64,000 nucleotides of DNA from assembly GCA_013339895.1 (NCBI GenBank), contig JABACO010000016.1, positions 5,968,814 to 6,032,813 on the forward strand, written 5' to 3'. Position numbers and translations under genes: made by a program. The notes under the pieces are model-generated. The model was not told the origin of the DNA. It searched no databases and was given only the letters and a program-made list of their open reading frames with translations. Below, piece after piece: positions 46,369 through 59,290 of the stretch (within the stretch, counting starts at the first letter, position 1; every line of letters starts with the position of its first letter). Origin of the DNA: Ephydatia muelleri (lineage: Eukaryota > Porifera > Demospongiae > Spongillida > Spongillidae).

Positions 46369-47368
46369 NNNNNNNNNNNNNNNNNNNNNNNNNNNNNNNN
46401 NNNNNNNNNNNNNNNNNNNNNNNNNNNNNNNNNNNNNNNNNNNNNNNNNNNNNNNNNNNNNNNNNNNNNNNNNNNNNNNNNNNNNNNNNNNNNNNNNNNN
46501 NNNNNNNNNNNNNNNNNNNNNNNNNNNNNNNNNNNNNNNNNNNNNNNNNNNNNNNNNNNNNNNNNNNNNNNNNNNNNNNNNNNNNNNNNNNNNNNNNNNN
46601 NNNNNNNNNNNNNNNNNNNNNNNNNNNNNNNNNNNNNNNNNNNNNNNNNNNNNNNNNNNNNNNNNNNNNNNNNNNNNNNNNNNNNNNNNNNNNNNNNNNN
46701 NNNNNNNNNNNNNNNNNNNNNNNNNNNNNNNNNNNNNNNNNNNNNNNNNNNNNNNNNNNNNNNNNNNNNNNNNNNNNNNNNNNNNNNNNNNNNNNNNNNN
46801 NNNNNNNNNNNNNNNNNNNNNNNNNNNNNNNNNNNNNNNNNNNNNNNNNNNNNNNNNNNNNNNNNNNNNNNNNNNNNNNNNNNNNNNNNNNNNNNNNNNN
46901 NNNNNNNNNNNNNNNNNNNNNNNNNNNNNNNNNNNNNNNNNNNNNNNNNNNNNNNNNNNNNNNNNNNNNNNNNNNNNNNNNNNNNNNNNNNNNNNNNNNN
47001 NNNNNNNNNNNNNNNNNNNNNNNNNNNNNNNNNNNNNNNNNNNNNNNNNNNNNNNNNNNNNNNNNNNNNNNNNNNNNNNNNNNNNNNNNNNNNNNNNNNN
47101 NNNNNNNNNNNNNNNNNNNNNNNNNNNNNNNNNNNNNNNNNNNNNNNNNNNNNNNNNNNNNNNNNNNNNNNNNNNNNNNNNNNNNNNNNNNNNNNNNNNN
47201 NNNNNNNNNNNNNNNNNNNNNNNNNNNNNNNNNNNNNNNNNNNNNNNNNNNNNNNNNNNNNNNNNNNNNNNNNNNNNNNNNNNNNNNNNNNNNNNNNNNN
47301 NNNNNNNNNNNNNNNNNNNNNNNNNNNNNNNNNNNNNNNNNNNNNNNNNNNNNNNNNNNNNNNNNNNN
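46369..47368. other. Assembly gap (1000 N)
   Basis: Exactly 1000 undetermined bases, a conventional placeholder length. It follows the last visible GH31 exon and precedes a tandem array, so the true length is unknown. Confidence 1.
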
Positions 47369-47905
47369 AGAAAAGAGATGGCCACTAATGCAGTGGTGGT
47401 GCTACAAGGAAGAAAAGAGATGGCCACTAATGCAGTGGTGTGCTACAAGGAAGAAAAGAGATGGCCACAATGCAGTGTTGGTGCTACAAGGAATAAAAGA
47501 GATGGCCACTAATGCAGTGGTGTGCTACAAGGAAGAAAAGAGATGCCACTAAATGCAGTGGTGTGCTACAAGGAAGAAAAGAGATGGCCACTAATGCAGT
47601 GGTGTGCTACAAGGAAGAAAGAGATGGCCACTATGCAGGTGGTGCTGCTACAAGGAAGAAAGAGATGACCACTAATGCAGTGGTGTGCTACAAGGAAGAA
47701 AAGAGATGACCACTAATTGCAGTGTGTGCTACAAGGAAAGAACAGAGATGGCCACTAATGCAGTGGTGTGCTACAAGTAAGAAAGAGATGGCCACTAATG
47801 CAGTGTTGTGCTACGAGGAAGAAAAGAGATTGGCCACTAATGCAAGTGGTGTGCTACAAGGAAGAAAAGAGATGGCCACTAATGCAGTGGTGTGTACAAG
47901 GTCAC
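47369..47905. repeat. ~41-bp tandem repeat next to the gap
   Basis: About 13 copies of AGAAAAGAGATGGCCACTAA followed by TGCAGTGGTGTGCTACAAGGA. Single-base insertions and deletions scattered over the units look more like read error than mutation. The array probably continues into the gap and caused it. Confidence 0.92.
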
Positions 47906-48391
47906 TACATGTAAGCAGGTAGATAACAGAAACACATATAGAAGGAGGGAAAGAAATATGCTAACTACGGACGGATGCATGTGCACGTTTTCTTGAATGT
48001 TCAATATTGTTTACTCTACACATATGTGCAGGATGTGACACTTCTCCAAACACAACAAATACATATTTCCGACTAGTAAATCCTTCACCCAATGTAGGCA
48101 AAAGGAATACAAGGTCAAATCACTGACAGGAAAGACACACCCGGGAATACTCTGTGCTAGTAAGCCTAGCCCATCAACAGATAAGTTCTCATCTGATATG
48201 AATACCATCCTCCAGTTATCAACTGGTATCAACATTACTTCTAGTTATCAACTGGTATCAACATTAGTTATCAACTCTGGTATCAATACATCCAGTCATG
48301 TACATACATTAATCAACTAACTCCCACGTCATTCCACGGGCCAATAGATGTCCATCTTCCTCCCTGCCATTTTTTCTAAATAGCCTATCAT

Positions 48392-49355
48392 CAGGGCTGT
48401 CGCCGCTGTAACAGAAGTGGTTCCGTTATTCTGACATGCCCACCTACCACTCAGCTAGGAGGTACGAGGGAGCACTGTATGCTCCCTCATAGGGGTCTGA
48501 GGCAGAGCCCCCAACCACTGACACATTCTGGATCATTTACAAGGCCAATCAGTGATTAAAAACATTACTTCAATACATGTGTGTGCTTATAAAGAACCCC
48601 ATTGTAGGGGAAATGTAGCAAATGTGGTTCTCTTTCTTCAGTATGTACTCATTGGCAATAAACTTAAACTACGTCACTAGCCTGTCGTCATCTAGTCTGT
48701 CCATCATGTCTTAGTGGTAATGTAGTATCACTAGGTGGTTTAGACTGGTCTGAGACATAGTGCTCCTGAGATATGGTTTAATTTAGACGCAGGGCACTGA
48801 AGGTCACTCTGAGATTGCATCAGCTACAGAGAGGATGATCAACAGCAGTCTACCAACAGTGCTAAGCTGCTACGTGTTGTTCGATGCCACCAGTGCTGTC
48901 TTGATGTGACTGCCCCTCATTTACTCTGCTGAAAGATGAAGGGTGTGGAGTTCAGCCACTAACTCAACTTTGTTGAAATCATTTAAAATGTGCATACAAA
49001 ATCTCAATCACACAATTGAGCCCTTTACATGCTTTAAACAACCTTCACATTCAAAAACTAGGTCTTTTTGTCAAATCAGTATCCGCTTGCGGCAGATACT
49101 TGTCACAGCAAGGTCTAGACACTAAAAAACACCCAACGGTTTCATATAGTATTCATCTATGGGAGAAGCAGCACACTCAGCTGGAGCAATACCTTCCATG
49201 CATGGTGTCTTCAGGGTTACATTAGCTCATCTAACATCAATCTGGTTACTTATATTTTCAACCATCTGCCGAAACAGCTCTAAGTCATTTTCTGTTCACA
49301 AACCTTCCAGGGTCTTCATAGTTAGCATTGCATGCTGTATCATGTCCCACTAGTT
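48392..49355 (-). pseudogene. hAT transposase relic (ZMYM1/TTF group)
   Basis: Minus-strand blocks in order: TENDLELFRQMVENISNQID (about 49290-49240), CLDLAVTSI (about 49115), LNDFNKVELVAELHTLH (about 48975-48930), then SVADAISE and KPYLRSTMSQTSLNHLVILH (about 48830-48720), with stops between them. The spacing and the final SERxFSxLRRxKxYLRxTM-like block are those of hAT dimerisation regions. Downstream lies a decayed form of the GGGGCTCTGCC...GGGAGC block (48440-48520), then CAGGGCTGTCGCCG at 48392, which may be the worn terminus. This links that dispersed GC-rich block to an autonomous hAT family. Confidence 0.65.
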
Positions 49356-49500
49356 TAGTAACTTTGTAGCTTAAATTTAGCAGTCTTATCAGACATGTAC
49401 ATACATGTAGATCCGTGATTGTTCTTTATGGTATGATGATGTAATAATATGGGATTGTTCTTTATGGTACGATGATGTAATAATATGGATCTGGTGTTGA

Positions 49501-49609
49501 GATGACCAGGCCCATCCTGCAGGTCCAGTTGAACGGTTTTAAACTGGACCACTTTTTTTCTCATGTTTAAAACCATTCAACTGGGCCTGCAGTGACAGGC
49601 CTGGTCATC
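49501..49609. ncRNA. Long near-perfect hairpin
   Basis: Arm 49501-49544 pairs with 49565-49609 over about 44 nt with four to six mismatches or bulges and a 20-nt loop. The arms begin GATGACCAGGCC and end GGTTTTAAAC. The compact size, long stem and imperfect pairing suit a small-RNA precursor. A fold-back mobile element remnant is an alternative. Confidence 0.45.
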
Positions 49610-49784
49610 ATGAGGTCTGGTGACAGGAAAAGCTCCAAGTACATATTGATTATTTCATATGCTCTAGGACAAATCTATCCAAGTACTGTTCTATTCCTGA
49701 TCACACTAATGTTTTAGAATAAATTGGGTACCATGATTATCTCACAATAAATACTACTCATGCTGTAAATATATGATTCAAATA

Positions 49785-49925
49785 AGCAAGCAACCAGTAC
49801 ACCATGCCATGGCAGTACACCACACCATTGTAGCAACCAGTACACCATGCCATGGCAGTGCACCACACCATTGTAGCAACCAGTACACCATGCCATGGCA
49901 GTGCACCACACCATTGTAGCAACAC
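49785..49925. repeat. ~43-bp tandem repeat, three copies
   Basis: Unit contains GCAACCAGTACACCATGCCA then TGGCAGTGCACCACACCATTGTA. The last two copies are identical and the first has one change. Confidence 0.88.
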
Positions 49926-50218
49926 AGTGAACTACAAAACATTCAATCTTACAAAGACACTTGGTGATTTAAAACACACCAGACATGTGCCACATGTACA
50001 CGTTTAGTGCCCAACTGTGTGAGGCCTTGGTAACAGTGTCCATGGCCACAACACTAAATGGAGCCTTTCGACAAACCCTGTACATACCACAAGAATCTGT
50101 ACAGAGATATATCTCACCCTGTACACATCACAGCAGCTCTAACAGAGTACATGTACATGTCGTACGTGTATAGCTCATCATGTGCACATCACAAGCATCT
50201 CTACAGAGTATAGCTCAC

Positions 50219-51924
50219 CTTCCAGCCCAGTTAACTGTTTCCGGGCCTGTTCCTTGACTTTAGAATAAAGCTCTTGCTGAGTTGTGGTCAGGACACAAAT
50301 CTCAGTCATCTCCAGCTTTGTAGGAAGCTGATCAAGAACCTAAAAAAGACGCAGCTGCATCATGACCAATACCAGTCGCCTCCCTCCCTCCTCCACAACA
50401 AAAGAATACATAAATATGATGGGAACACACAAATACACATGCATGAACAACAACACACACACACACATCAATACATACAGGGGTTGGCAATACCTCCATC
50501 TGAGGACAAATGGCTTCATGATCTCCCTCACCTGTGCAATCTGTTGTTGGTAATACTGGCTACACTCATCCTTCTACAACACAAAATGTAAGCATTATAA
50601 TGACAAATAGCAAGCATGACAAACAGGGTACGAAATATGATGCCTCATCAGTTTTGGATAAACAGCTGAGTGAGCTTTGTGTAACTGGTCTTGGGATAAC
50701 ACAGAGCATTATGCTTATGGTCATGCTGGGAAAGAACGACAAACCCACACTGCCCACTTGATCTAAGACTATAAACAAGGTACCTGCTTACATAACCATT
50801 TCCTGTGCCAAAGGCAGTAATAAGAGTGTGAAAGGAAAGGTCGCGAGTAGGTAGTGGGAGTGTAGAAGGTTGAATTGGGTGGGAGAATGCGCATCGGGCA
50901 GACATCTGAAGGCTTAAGGGCAGACATCTGAAGGCTTAAGGCAGACATCTGAAGGCTTTAGGCAGACATCTGAAGGCTTAAGGCAGACATTTGAAGGCTT
51001 AAGGCAGACATCTGAAGGCTTAAGGCAGACATCTGAAGGCTTAAGGCAGACATTGAAGCTTAAGGCAGACTTAAGGCTTAGGCAGACATCTGAAGGCTTA
51101 AGGGACATCTGAAGGCTATAGGCAGACATCTGAAGGCTTAAGGCAGACATTGAAGGCTTAAGGCAGACATCTGAAGGCTTAAGGCAGACATCTGAAGGCT
51201 TAAGCAGACATCTGAAGGCTTAAGGCAGACATCTGAAGGCTTAAGCAGACATCTGAAGGCTTAAGGCAGACTCTGAAGGTTAGGCAGACATCTGAGCTTA
51301 AGCAGACTCTGAAGGCTAAGGCAACATCTGAAGGCTAGGCAGACTCAGAGTCTGAAGGCTTAAGGCAGACTCTCTGAGCTTAGGCAGACTCTGAAGGCTT
51401 AAGGCAGACATCTGAAGGCTTAGGCAGACAGATCTGAATGCTTAGGCGAATCTGAAGGCTTAAGGCAGACATCTGAAGGCTTAGGCAGACATCAGCTTAA
51501 GCGCATCTGAAGGCTTACATGGCAGACATCTGAAGGCTTAAGGCAGACATCAGAAGTCTGAAGGCTTTAGGCAGACATCTGAAGGCTTAAGGCAGACATC
51601 TGAAGGAGTGAGACTAACAATAGGGACACCTGTACAATTAGGGTGTTAGCATAGGTATGTAGTGTACTACATGTAGTAGTATGTGTGCACACCCATGTGT
51701 GAATGTGCATTGCATATGTCAGTGTATTTGTATACATATGTCTGCATCGCACACAGACATTCTTCATGCAACTCGCCTCACCCTGGCTCTAGAGAAAGCC
51801 TTCCTCACTTGATCAGAATACCTCGAAAACACATCGGGCCGGCATTACAAAACTGAGCAGAGATATCAGCTCCACGAGGTTATTTTGCAGAGGAGTGCCT
51901 GTTAGCAGGATCCTTCGTGTGGCC
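50219..51924 (-). CDS. SMARCAD1-type SNF2 helicase, three exons (partial)
   Basis: Minus-strand exons: 51924-51782 (RRILLTGTPLQNNLVELISL, LSFVMP and, after one extra base, FSRYSDQVRKAFSRAR), 50573-50494 (QIAQVREIMKPFVLRW) and 50339-50219 (VLDQLPTKLEMTEICVLTTT). TGTPLQN is helicase motif III of SNF2 ATPases. LSFVMP, KPFVLR and LDQLP are typical of the SMARCAD1/Fun30 branch, which remodels nucleosomes during repair and replication. Donors GTGAGG, GTATTG and GTGAGC and a long pyrimidine tract before the first exon fit splicing. The extra base in the first exon and a phase mismatch between the last two point to sequencing indels or a decayed copy. Exons for motifs I-II and the C-terminal lobe were not found. 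Confidence 0.65.
50906..51607. repeat. 21-bp satellite in SNF2 intron
   Basis: About 34 ragged copies of GGCAGACATCTGAAGGCTTA(A). Indels increase toward the middle, which suggests assembly noise. It lies wholly between two SNF2 exons. Confidence 0.92.
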
Positions 51925-52624
51925 TTGAGAGGGAGAGGGAGGATGGAGGCAAGAGAGGGGAGGAGGGAGAGGGAGGGTGGAGGCAAGAGAGGGAGAGGAG
52001 GGAAGGAAGGGGGGGAGTTGGGGGAGGGAGGTGAGAAACAGAGGAAGACAGATAAGTACATCAGCAGAAAGCACATTGATAATGGGACAAAAAACAACAG
52101 GTCATTTAGACTATGCCAATGTGGAAACACCTCTTTGTACCAGTACAGTAGTTGACTAAGGTTACATCAAATGACTCATAAGTTATGAAGTGCAATTATC
52201 TTGCATTATAGTAAGCACACATCACACACACATCACACACACAATCACACACACACACACACCAACCATACACATACACTGCTTGCAATGGTTGCAAAGC
52301 ACATGTATACGTAGGTATACACACAATGCATTAATGTGCACAAAACCTCTATAGATGGCGGAGTTTAGTAACAATGATGCTACTCCAGCACTTGATGCAA
52401 TACAGCAGTGCTATCTAGCAACAAGATTCAGTACAGTGCTGCTATAAGCATAGGCACTGGGTTGAATGGCAGCAAAGTGCTACTACAGCACTTGGTTCAG
52501 CAACACAGTACTACTTACTATAGTCACTGGGTTTAAACTGGACAGCAAATACTCGTCTGTGTGTGTTATACACTTTACAGCAAAGGGACTGAGTGTCTTT
52601 GTACTATTTGCCTTCTCCAATACA

Positions 52625-53392
52625 CATCCCAACACAAACATGGATCTGCAGTTACATGGATCCACTCGATCAGACAAGTGGCACACACAAGTCTGTCACA
52701 TGCATGGAAGCTGCAGGTTGAGTTACTACACCAAGACAGATGGAGCATTACAGCTCACTCATTACAGACAATATTTGTGTCGCTGATAATCTTGGCTTAA
52801 TTGGATGTTTGATTGTTGGTGGTGGTGATACAGCTTTAATGTGCTCCACAATTTCTGCAGGTGTGTTTCCAGGATATGTCTTTGGTGCTTTGGGCCATCG
52901 ATGATTGTAGGCAGGCATGCAACCCTGCATGTGGATAGAGTGGGCCTGACACACAGACATCTATCAGTCTATACCTTGCATTCTTCAACACCCCATCTAA
53001 ACCAGTCATATGGCGCCAGTGCACACTTGTATGGGCGTGATTCCTGTTATGCTTCAACTTTTCGCCTCAACACAAAGTAGCACTTATTGCAGAATTTGGG
53101 GGGGGGGGGGGGATCTCAGGGCAATCGTTTTGTACATCCACATGAAAGGCGGACATTCCCCAGTGAAGCGTGTGCACTTGTATGCATGTGGGTGGCATTC
53201 TAGCTCCATGGAGACAGCCGCTTGCTTCCTCACTGTTTGCGAGCCTTTGTGCACCTTGTACCCACAGAGCCTGCACAGGTCTTCTAATTTACACCCACAC
53301 GTGTGGCTTGATTTATTCATGAATCTACACGCTGTTATGTCGGGCGCTATAGCTTCACTAACCACACTTTGCTCTTTAGTTCTTACCTTCAA
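52625..53392 (-). pseudogene. RAG1 N-terminal-like (zinc region plus RING) gene relic
   Basis: Minus-strand motifs in order, spread over three frames: LCRLCGYKV (53278-53252), FHVDVQNDCPEI (about 53145-53110), a C-rich run, PKFCNKCYFVLRRK (53100-53059), YKCALAPYDWFRW then EEC (about 53031-52977), HRWPKAPKTYPGNTPAEIVE (about 52906-52847), CSICLGVVTQPA (52747-52712), CDRLVCATCLIEW (about 52700-52660) and CLC (52640-52632). RAG1 N-termini show the same series: CRxCG, xxVDV..D...IHPxxFCxxC, W...C.xC, then a RING. RING ligands 1-3 and 5-8 are visible and the fourth (His) is replaced. Frameshifts, one in-frame stop and a 12-base G run show decay or poor sequence. No RAG1 catalytic core is seen nearby. 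Confidence 0.6.
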
Positions 53393-53429
53393 ACAAACGA
53401 TTTATAAGGCGGAATACAGAGAAAGTTGA

Positions 53430-55049
53430 CTATAATTAAAGACGCTGTATCTTTTTACCGGGAAATAGATAGCTTGATACGCACGTGTTACACTATTGAT
53501 CAACAAGATACCTTTCTTTGCGCAAGCGGAGTTTTAGAGATTCGTAGCTGTTTATTTAATATCCTACCATCCTTGGATGTTGCATTATTGTTGTGTGTTT
53601 TGCAGAAACTGCCTCCAAAGTAGTTACTATTATAATTAGCAGAGTGTGCGCCATATACCGTAATATGGTACATTTGATCTAATTGCAAAACCTAGGTGCA
53701 CGTACGTAACAGCCGTGGCCTACAGAGACTGGTGGGTGTGGCTTAGAGCAGCCTGCTGACGTGGTATCGTGTGTTTCAAAAATGGTGCTAGCTGTGAAGG
53801 AGTGAGTGATTTGTGGGGGATTCTCTTTCACACATATAAGATCAAATGTGGTAATTGCATCACAATTATAGCCACATCCTTTATCAAGATCAACACTATC
53901 TATTATAGTCAGTGACGCTATAGCGCAGGAGTGACTCTGCAGACGATCACGCCAATTCTGGACCAAAGAGCACATGTCAAGTCAGAATGAAAAGCGAAAG
54001 AATCTGATTAAAAACGTTATACAAAAACAGTTCTGGTCAATTATGGAATAGAACTCCTAGTGTACAAACCTAAAACGTTGGAAAAATAATAATACATACA
54101 ATTAAATTAAACAAATATTTTTAGAAAAGGTGCACATGTACATGGAATTAAAACTCCTAACAATTTTTTCTTGTTTAGTAGACAAATAGCTTTTAAATGG
54201 CGATACTTATTGTTGGGCGCATATAACAGAAACAAAAACGCGAACTAAACAAAGTTCAGTAGAAAGTGAAAAATTACGTAAATGATGCGAGATTACATCT
54301 TGTGAAAACTGAAGAAGTTCTAAAGCTCAGTTCGTCTTATTTTTAGGCTTGAAGAACTGTGCTTAAAGTATAGGATTGTTCAATTGCGTGAAGAGTAGCT
54401 ACACCGAGTGCCACAGAAAAGGCCTCTGATTAGCTGCGAGTTGTTTAACCCTCGGGAATATTGCATACACGCACACACCACAGAATTGGATCCTTTTATC
54501 GGACTGCAAGCGTTTGAAGTCTTTGATATAAATATGCTTGAAAAGTATTATTGTTTCTGATAAAAAGTATTTATCTATAACTACTACTTTTTAATTGGTG
54601 TTAGTTCTTGATAATGCGGTCCCTGTAGAAGGTTTCTTGAAATCTAATTGTACTTGTGCTGCATGAGGCCTGATACCTAACATCACCAGCAGTTCATTAT
54701 TTATATCAACAAATAACTAAGCGAGCATAAGATCTATTTCCTATGAAATCTGACATCCCGCCATACATGAGAGATTAGAATTAAGTTAAGATGTTTCCAT
54801 TTCACCATGGCACAATTTCGCACAATAGAAATGTAACACTTGCTTTGAAATGTATGGCTAGTTAAAAAATTCTGCGTCTTACAGATACTCCGATTCTCAG
54901 TGCGTAAGAAAAAATGTGTAGAGGATATTTTAGACCACCTCTAGAATTTAAATTTAAAAAAATTAAAGAAATAAAAATTGAAATATGTTTTAGGTCCCTA
55001 TTTGCGGAAACGACCACTAATATACAGTACAAAGATAGTTCAGGCGTGC
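53430..55049. other. Intergenic, no gene recognised
   Basis: AT-rich. A minus-strand frame at 53679-53975 shows no known motif. Confidence 0.5.
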
Positions 55050-55379
55050 TTAAAAATATCCTTCAGTGATGCAGATCGAAAAATGTAATGACGATACACA
55101 TACGTTAAACTCAAGATCCCACACCACCACGCAATCTAAGAACAAGATGGAGAGTTGAATATTGTAGTCACCCAGAGTATGACCATCCTCTAGCTGTTTT
55201 TCAGCGAAGATGAGTCGCTGCTGGTCTGGTGGAATATCTTCCTTGTCCTGGATCTTGGCCTTCACGTTGTCGATGGTGTCGCTTGGTGCAAGCTTCCAAT
55301 GTGATTGATGGTCTTGCCAGTCAGGCTCGACCTCCAAGTTGATGGTCTCGTCAGTCAGGGTCTTTACAAAGATTTGCAT
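55050..55379 (-). pseudogene. Single decayed ubiquitin gene
   Basis: Starts [19 protein letters not shown], then has an inserted ~36-bp segment that repeats part of the same region (antisense-like GACTGGCAAGACCATCA). It resumes at [20 protein letters not shown] and [17 protein letters not shown] and loses homology after DYNIQ. Gly10, Lys11, Gly35 and Gly47 are changed and the LRLRGG end is destroyed. The frame is still open from start to stop at 55050. No promoter like that of the neighbours is recognised. Confidence 0.9.
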
Positions 55380-55904
55380 TGTCTTATGCGTCTGTTCTAA
55401 ATTTAAAATTAAAAGGTTACGTCATTGGAAGTCGCTGCCGTGCAGTACTAATAATAAAACATGCATCATCTCTAAATAAGGTCATAGTCATGCGGCGCCA
55501 AGTTTATACTGTGCACTGCAGAATGGAGGTTGTCAGCTTTGATATGGGCTTGACACTTAGTTGAATTGGGCGTAGGCACGTCGCCCGCGCCTGATTAGTC
55601 TGACCGTTAATTTGTAGGTTGAATAACTTGTGTTCATGTATTTAGTAATGGCACATACGCTTGGAATATCTCAGGGTCAGTATTCATTTCACGAGATGTC
55701 TGGGAGTTGACTGGGCATGATTCTCGTGGGATGAGTATTGAACCTGAGATATTGATATACGATAGACCATTTATTCAATATGTACATGATTCTGTACAAT
55801 TACATGTAAGTTGATGTAACAAACTGGAGAGCCTAATGAAATCTGAATCACTGAAATGGGCTGTCACGCTGAATAGTTCTGGGATTCAATTTTTATCTGG
55901 GGGA

Positions 55905-56215
55905 GATAATTTTAACCCCACTTCAGCCACACTCAGGCATTTAGCTAGGCAACTTAACCACTAATAATGCCTCACTGTTGTAGCCACACCCAAGCATCTT
56001 TCTCAGCAAAGCGACTTAACCCTATAATGCCCCTGTATTTTGACCACACGCAGGCACCTTTCTTGGTTAAGCAACTTAAACCTCGGCTAAGCAATTTAAC
56101 CCTATATAATGCCCCACTATTGTGGCCACACCCAGGCATATTTCTCAGCTAATAATATTAACCCCATTAATGCCTCACTATTCTGGCAACACCCCAGGCA
56201 TATTTCTCGGCTAGG
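55905..56215. repeat. ~65-bp degenerate tandem repeat
   Basis: Four to five units around CCACACCCAGGCATCTTTCT and CAGCTAAGCGACTTAACCC, with TAATGCC(C)CACTATTGTGG between them. Confidence 0.8.
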
Positions 56216-56624
56216 TGATTTACCTCACTGAGGTCTCCTCCGTGCTGCAAGTAATGAGGCATGTGATAACTAGGAGGATCAAGAGCATGGGGGAGATTGG
56301 TAGTTGGGGCAACAACATTTCTTAGAAATCTCGTTGACCCCATACTAATATTTTTGTGCTAACTGAAATCCAAGTGGCTTAAATTGGTGAGACTGCACTG
56401 TGGAGAAGTAATAGAGCTAGAGAAGAGCCAAAGCATAGGAGATAATGAAACAAATAAGAGCTAGTTGAACACCCTAATGTTGTGAAGACCAACTAAATTG
56501 AGCTCTAAACAGGTGGTATTCTATCTTACAAGATAGCTGGAATCAAGTGATTAACTGTAGGTACAAGATTGTGGATAAACTCAAAGGTTGTATCTGGCCG
56601 ACTAAAGAATGCTAGAGTTGTGGA

Positions 56625-56935
56625 TCCTGTCATGGTCCAATCATGGTCCAATCAATGGTCCAGTCATGGTCCAGTCATAGTTCAGTCAATGGGTAGTCAT
56701 GGTCCAGTCATGGTCCAGTCATGGTTCCAGTCAATGGCCCAGTCATGGTTCAGTCAATGTTCCAGTTAATGTCCAGTCATGGTCCAGTGAATGGTCCAGT
56801 CAATGGTCCAGTCAATGGTCCAGTCAATGAGTAGTCATGGTCCAGTCAATGGTCCAGTCAATGGTCCAGTAATGGTCCAGTCAATAGTCCAGTCAAAGGT
56901 CCAGCATGGTCAAATCATGTCCATGCAGCGCTTAC
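56625..56935. repeat. GGTCCAGTCAAT minisatellite (left arm of IR2)
   Basis: About 22 units of 12-16 bp (GGTCCAGTCATGGTCCAGTCAAT). The right-arm counterpart at 63640-63730 has only about six units, so copy number changed after the duplication. Confidence 0.9.
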
Positions 56936-57154
56936 TCATCACAAAACAATATGCATAGCTGAAGAGAAAGTATTTATTTTTATTTTGTATTATAAAGTGC
57001 TAGCTCGTAGAATTGATAATTCCGGTTCCACTTTGTGCTCTGCACTCATCTAAAGTGTTGAAAAGCACTCCTATGATCTGTACTTTGTCTTCAGGCACTT
57101 GGCGTCACGTTTTTAACCGCAATTATGTAATTTGTCGAACTTTAAAGCGGTGAT

Positions 57155-58239
<1,085 letters not shown>

Positions 58240-58884
58240 ATCTTGTGCATGTATGTATGATCTTTAATTGTTTGTTTCAATTGACTTAAAACAGAAAATA
58301 TGAGCGTTACTGGGGGTTGTATTTTGCATGTGGCGTCTGATTCATCTAATTCTATAGGCTATTCTGCATGTATATTTGAGACACATTGAGCCATGCAGGT
58401 CAAAATGAGCACAGTTTTCAGTTACGGTTGTAATTATAAATATTGACCCTCACTCCTTTCTAGTTATGTTTGGAAACTTGAAAATCAAAAATAACAAAAT
58501 TGGACTTTGGCTTCCACCAACTTCAGAGATTAAATACAAGAATACTTTTAAAATTGTACTGAAATTAATGTATTTAATAAAGTACAGTGATTGAGTGCTC
58601 TTATTTGAATAGGGTTTTGCAGTGATTTTTTTCTTGAATAATAAACAACTAAAATTATTTTATGTGCACAGTCGGCAGCTAACTAGTGGTTGAATGTGCT
58701 GTGACGTTCATTAAAATGCACGAAACCTATACATTGTATTGTGGCAATGCCATTCACTTTTGTAATTCTTCCATGTAGCCATTGATGATATTAAATAATT
58801 GTATGCAGGTAAAAAAAAAAACCCATTGCATGAAGGTATCAAACTATGTTTATAATAATACTCTGAAGACTAAGACACAGACAG

Positions 58885-58970
58885 AAGTAACTCGTTTTCA
58901 CTGATCAGAAGTCCTGGACAAAGTATCCAGAGGAGATATATCTCCACCTTGTTCTTTGTATGCATCTCAT
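58885..58970 (+). pseudogene. Highly decayed ubiquitin relic
   Basis: AGTAACTCGTTTTCACTGAT corresponds to the ubiquitin block encoding RLIFAG, and TATCCAGAGGAGATATATCT then CCACCTTGTTCTTTGTATG corresponds to the block encoding [15 protein letters not shown]. The middle is deleted. A matching relic sits in the other arm (60395-60490). It has no open frame. Confidence 0.6.
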
Positions 58971-59290
58971 GATAAGGTGATGCGATCCTAGCAGATTGCA
59001 ATAACTAATAAATGTTGAGTTCTCTCAATGCTTCTGTGTCCTAAGTGAGGTTAAGCTAATCCAGTTTAAATCTGCCACGTGGTGAGTGAGTTTAGTATTG
59101 CATCTTCAGTAAAGCCACAGACAAATATATATCTTGACTCAGATACCAAATGATCCTTGAAGCTCTATATCACAGGAAGGTGAGTGTAACTCAAGTCCAA
59201 ATAGAAACACATTTTATTAACTTCTTATTAAAACTATAAAGTATTGTTGACGGGTTGGGCTGCTGAAACTTACATTGATCAGTATTAAGC

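Noticed and set aside
46255-47552. Long open frames of 350-400 codons across this region
   Set aside because: They consist almost entirely of the 1000 undetermined bases.
50906-51607. Regular ~21-bp repeats that could suggest a CRISPR array
   Set aside because: There are no spacers: the units are contiguous and ragged. The genome is eukaryotic and the array sits inside an intron.
53679-53975. Upstream exon of the RAG1-N-like gene
   Set aside because: No RAG1-type motif and no splice pair joining it to the CRLCG segment.
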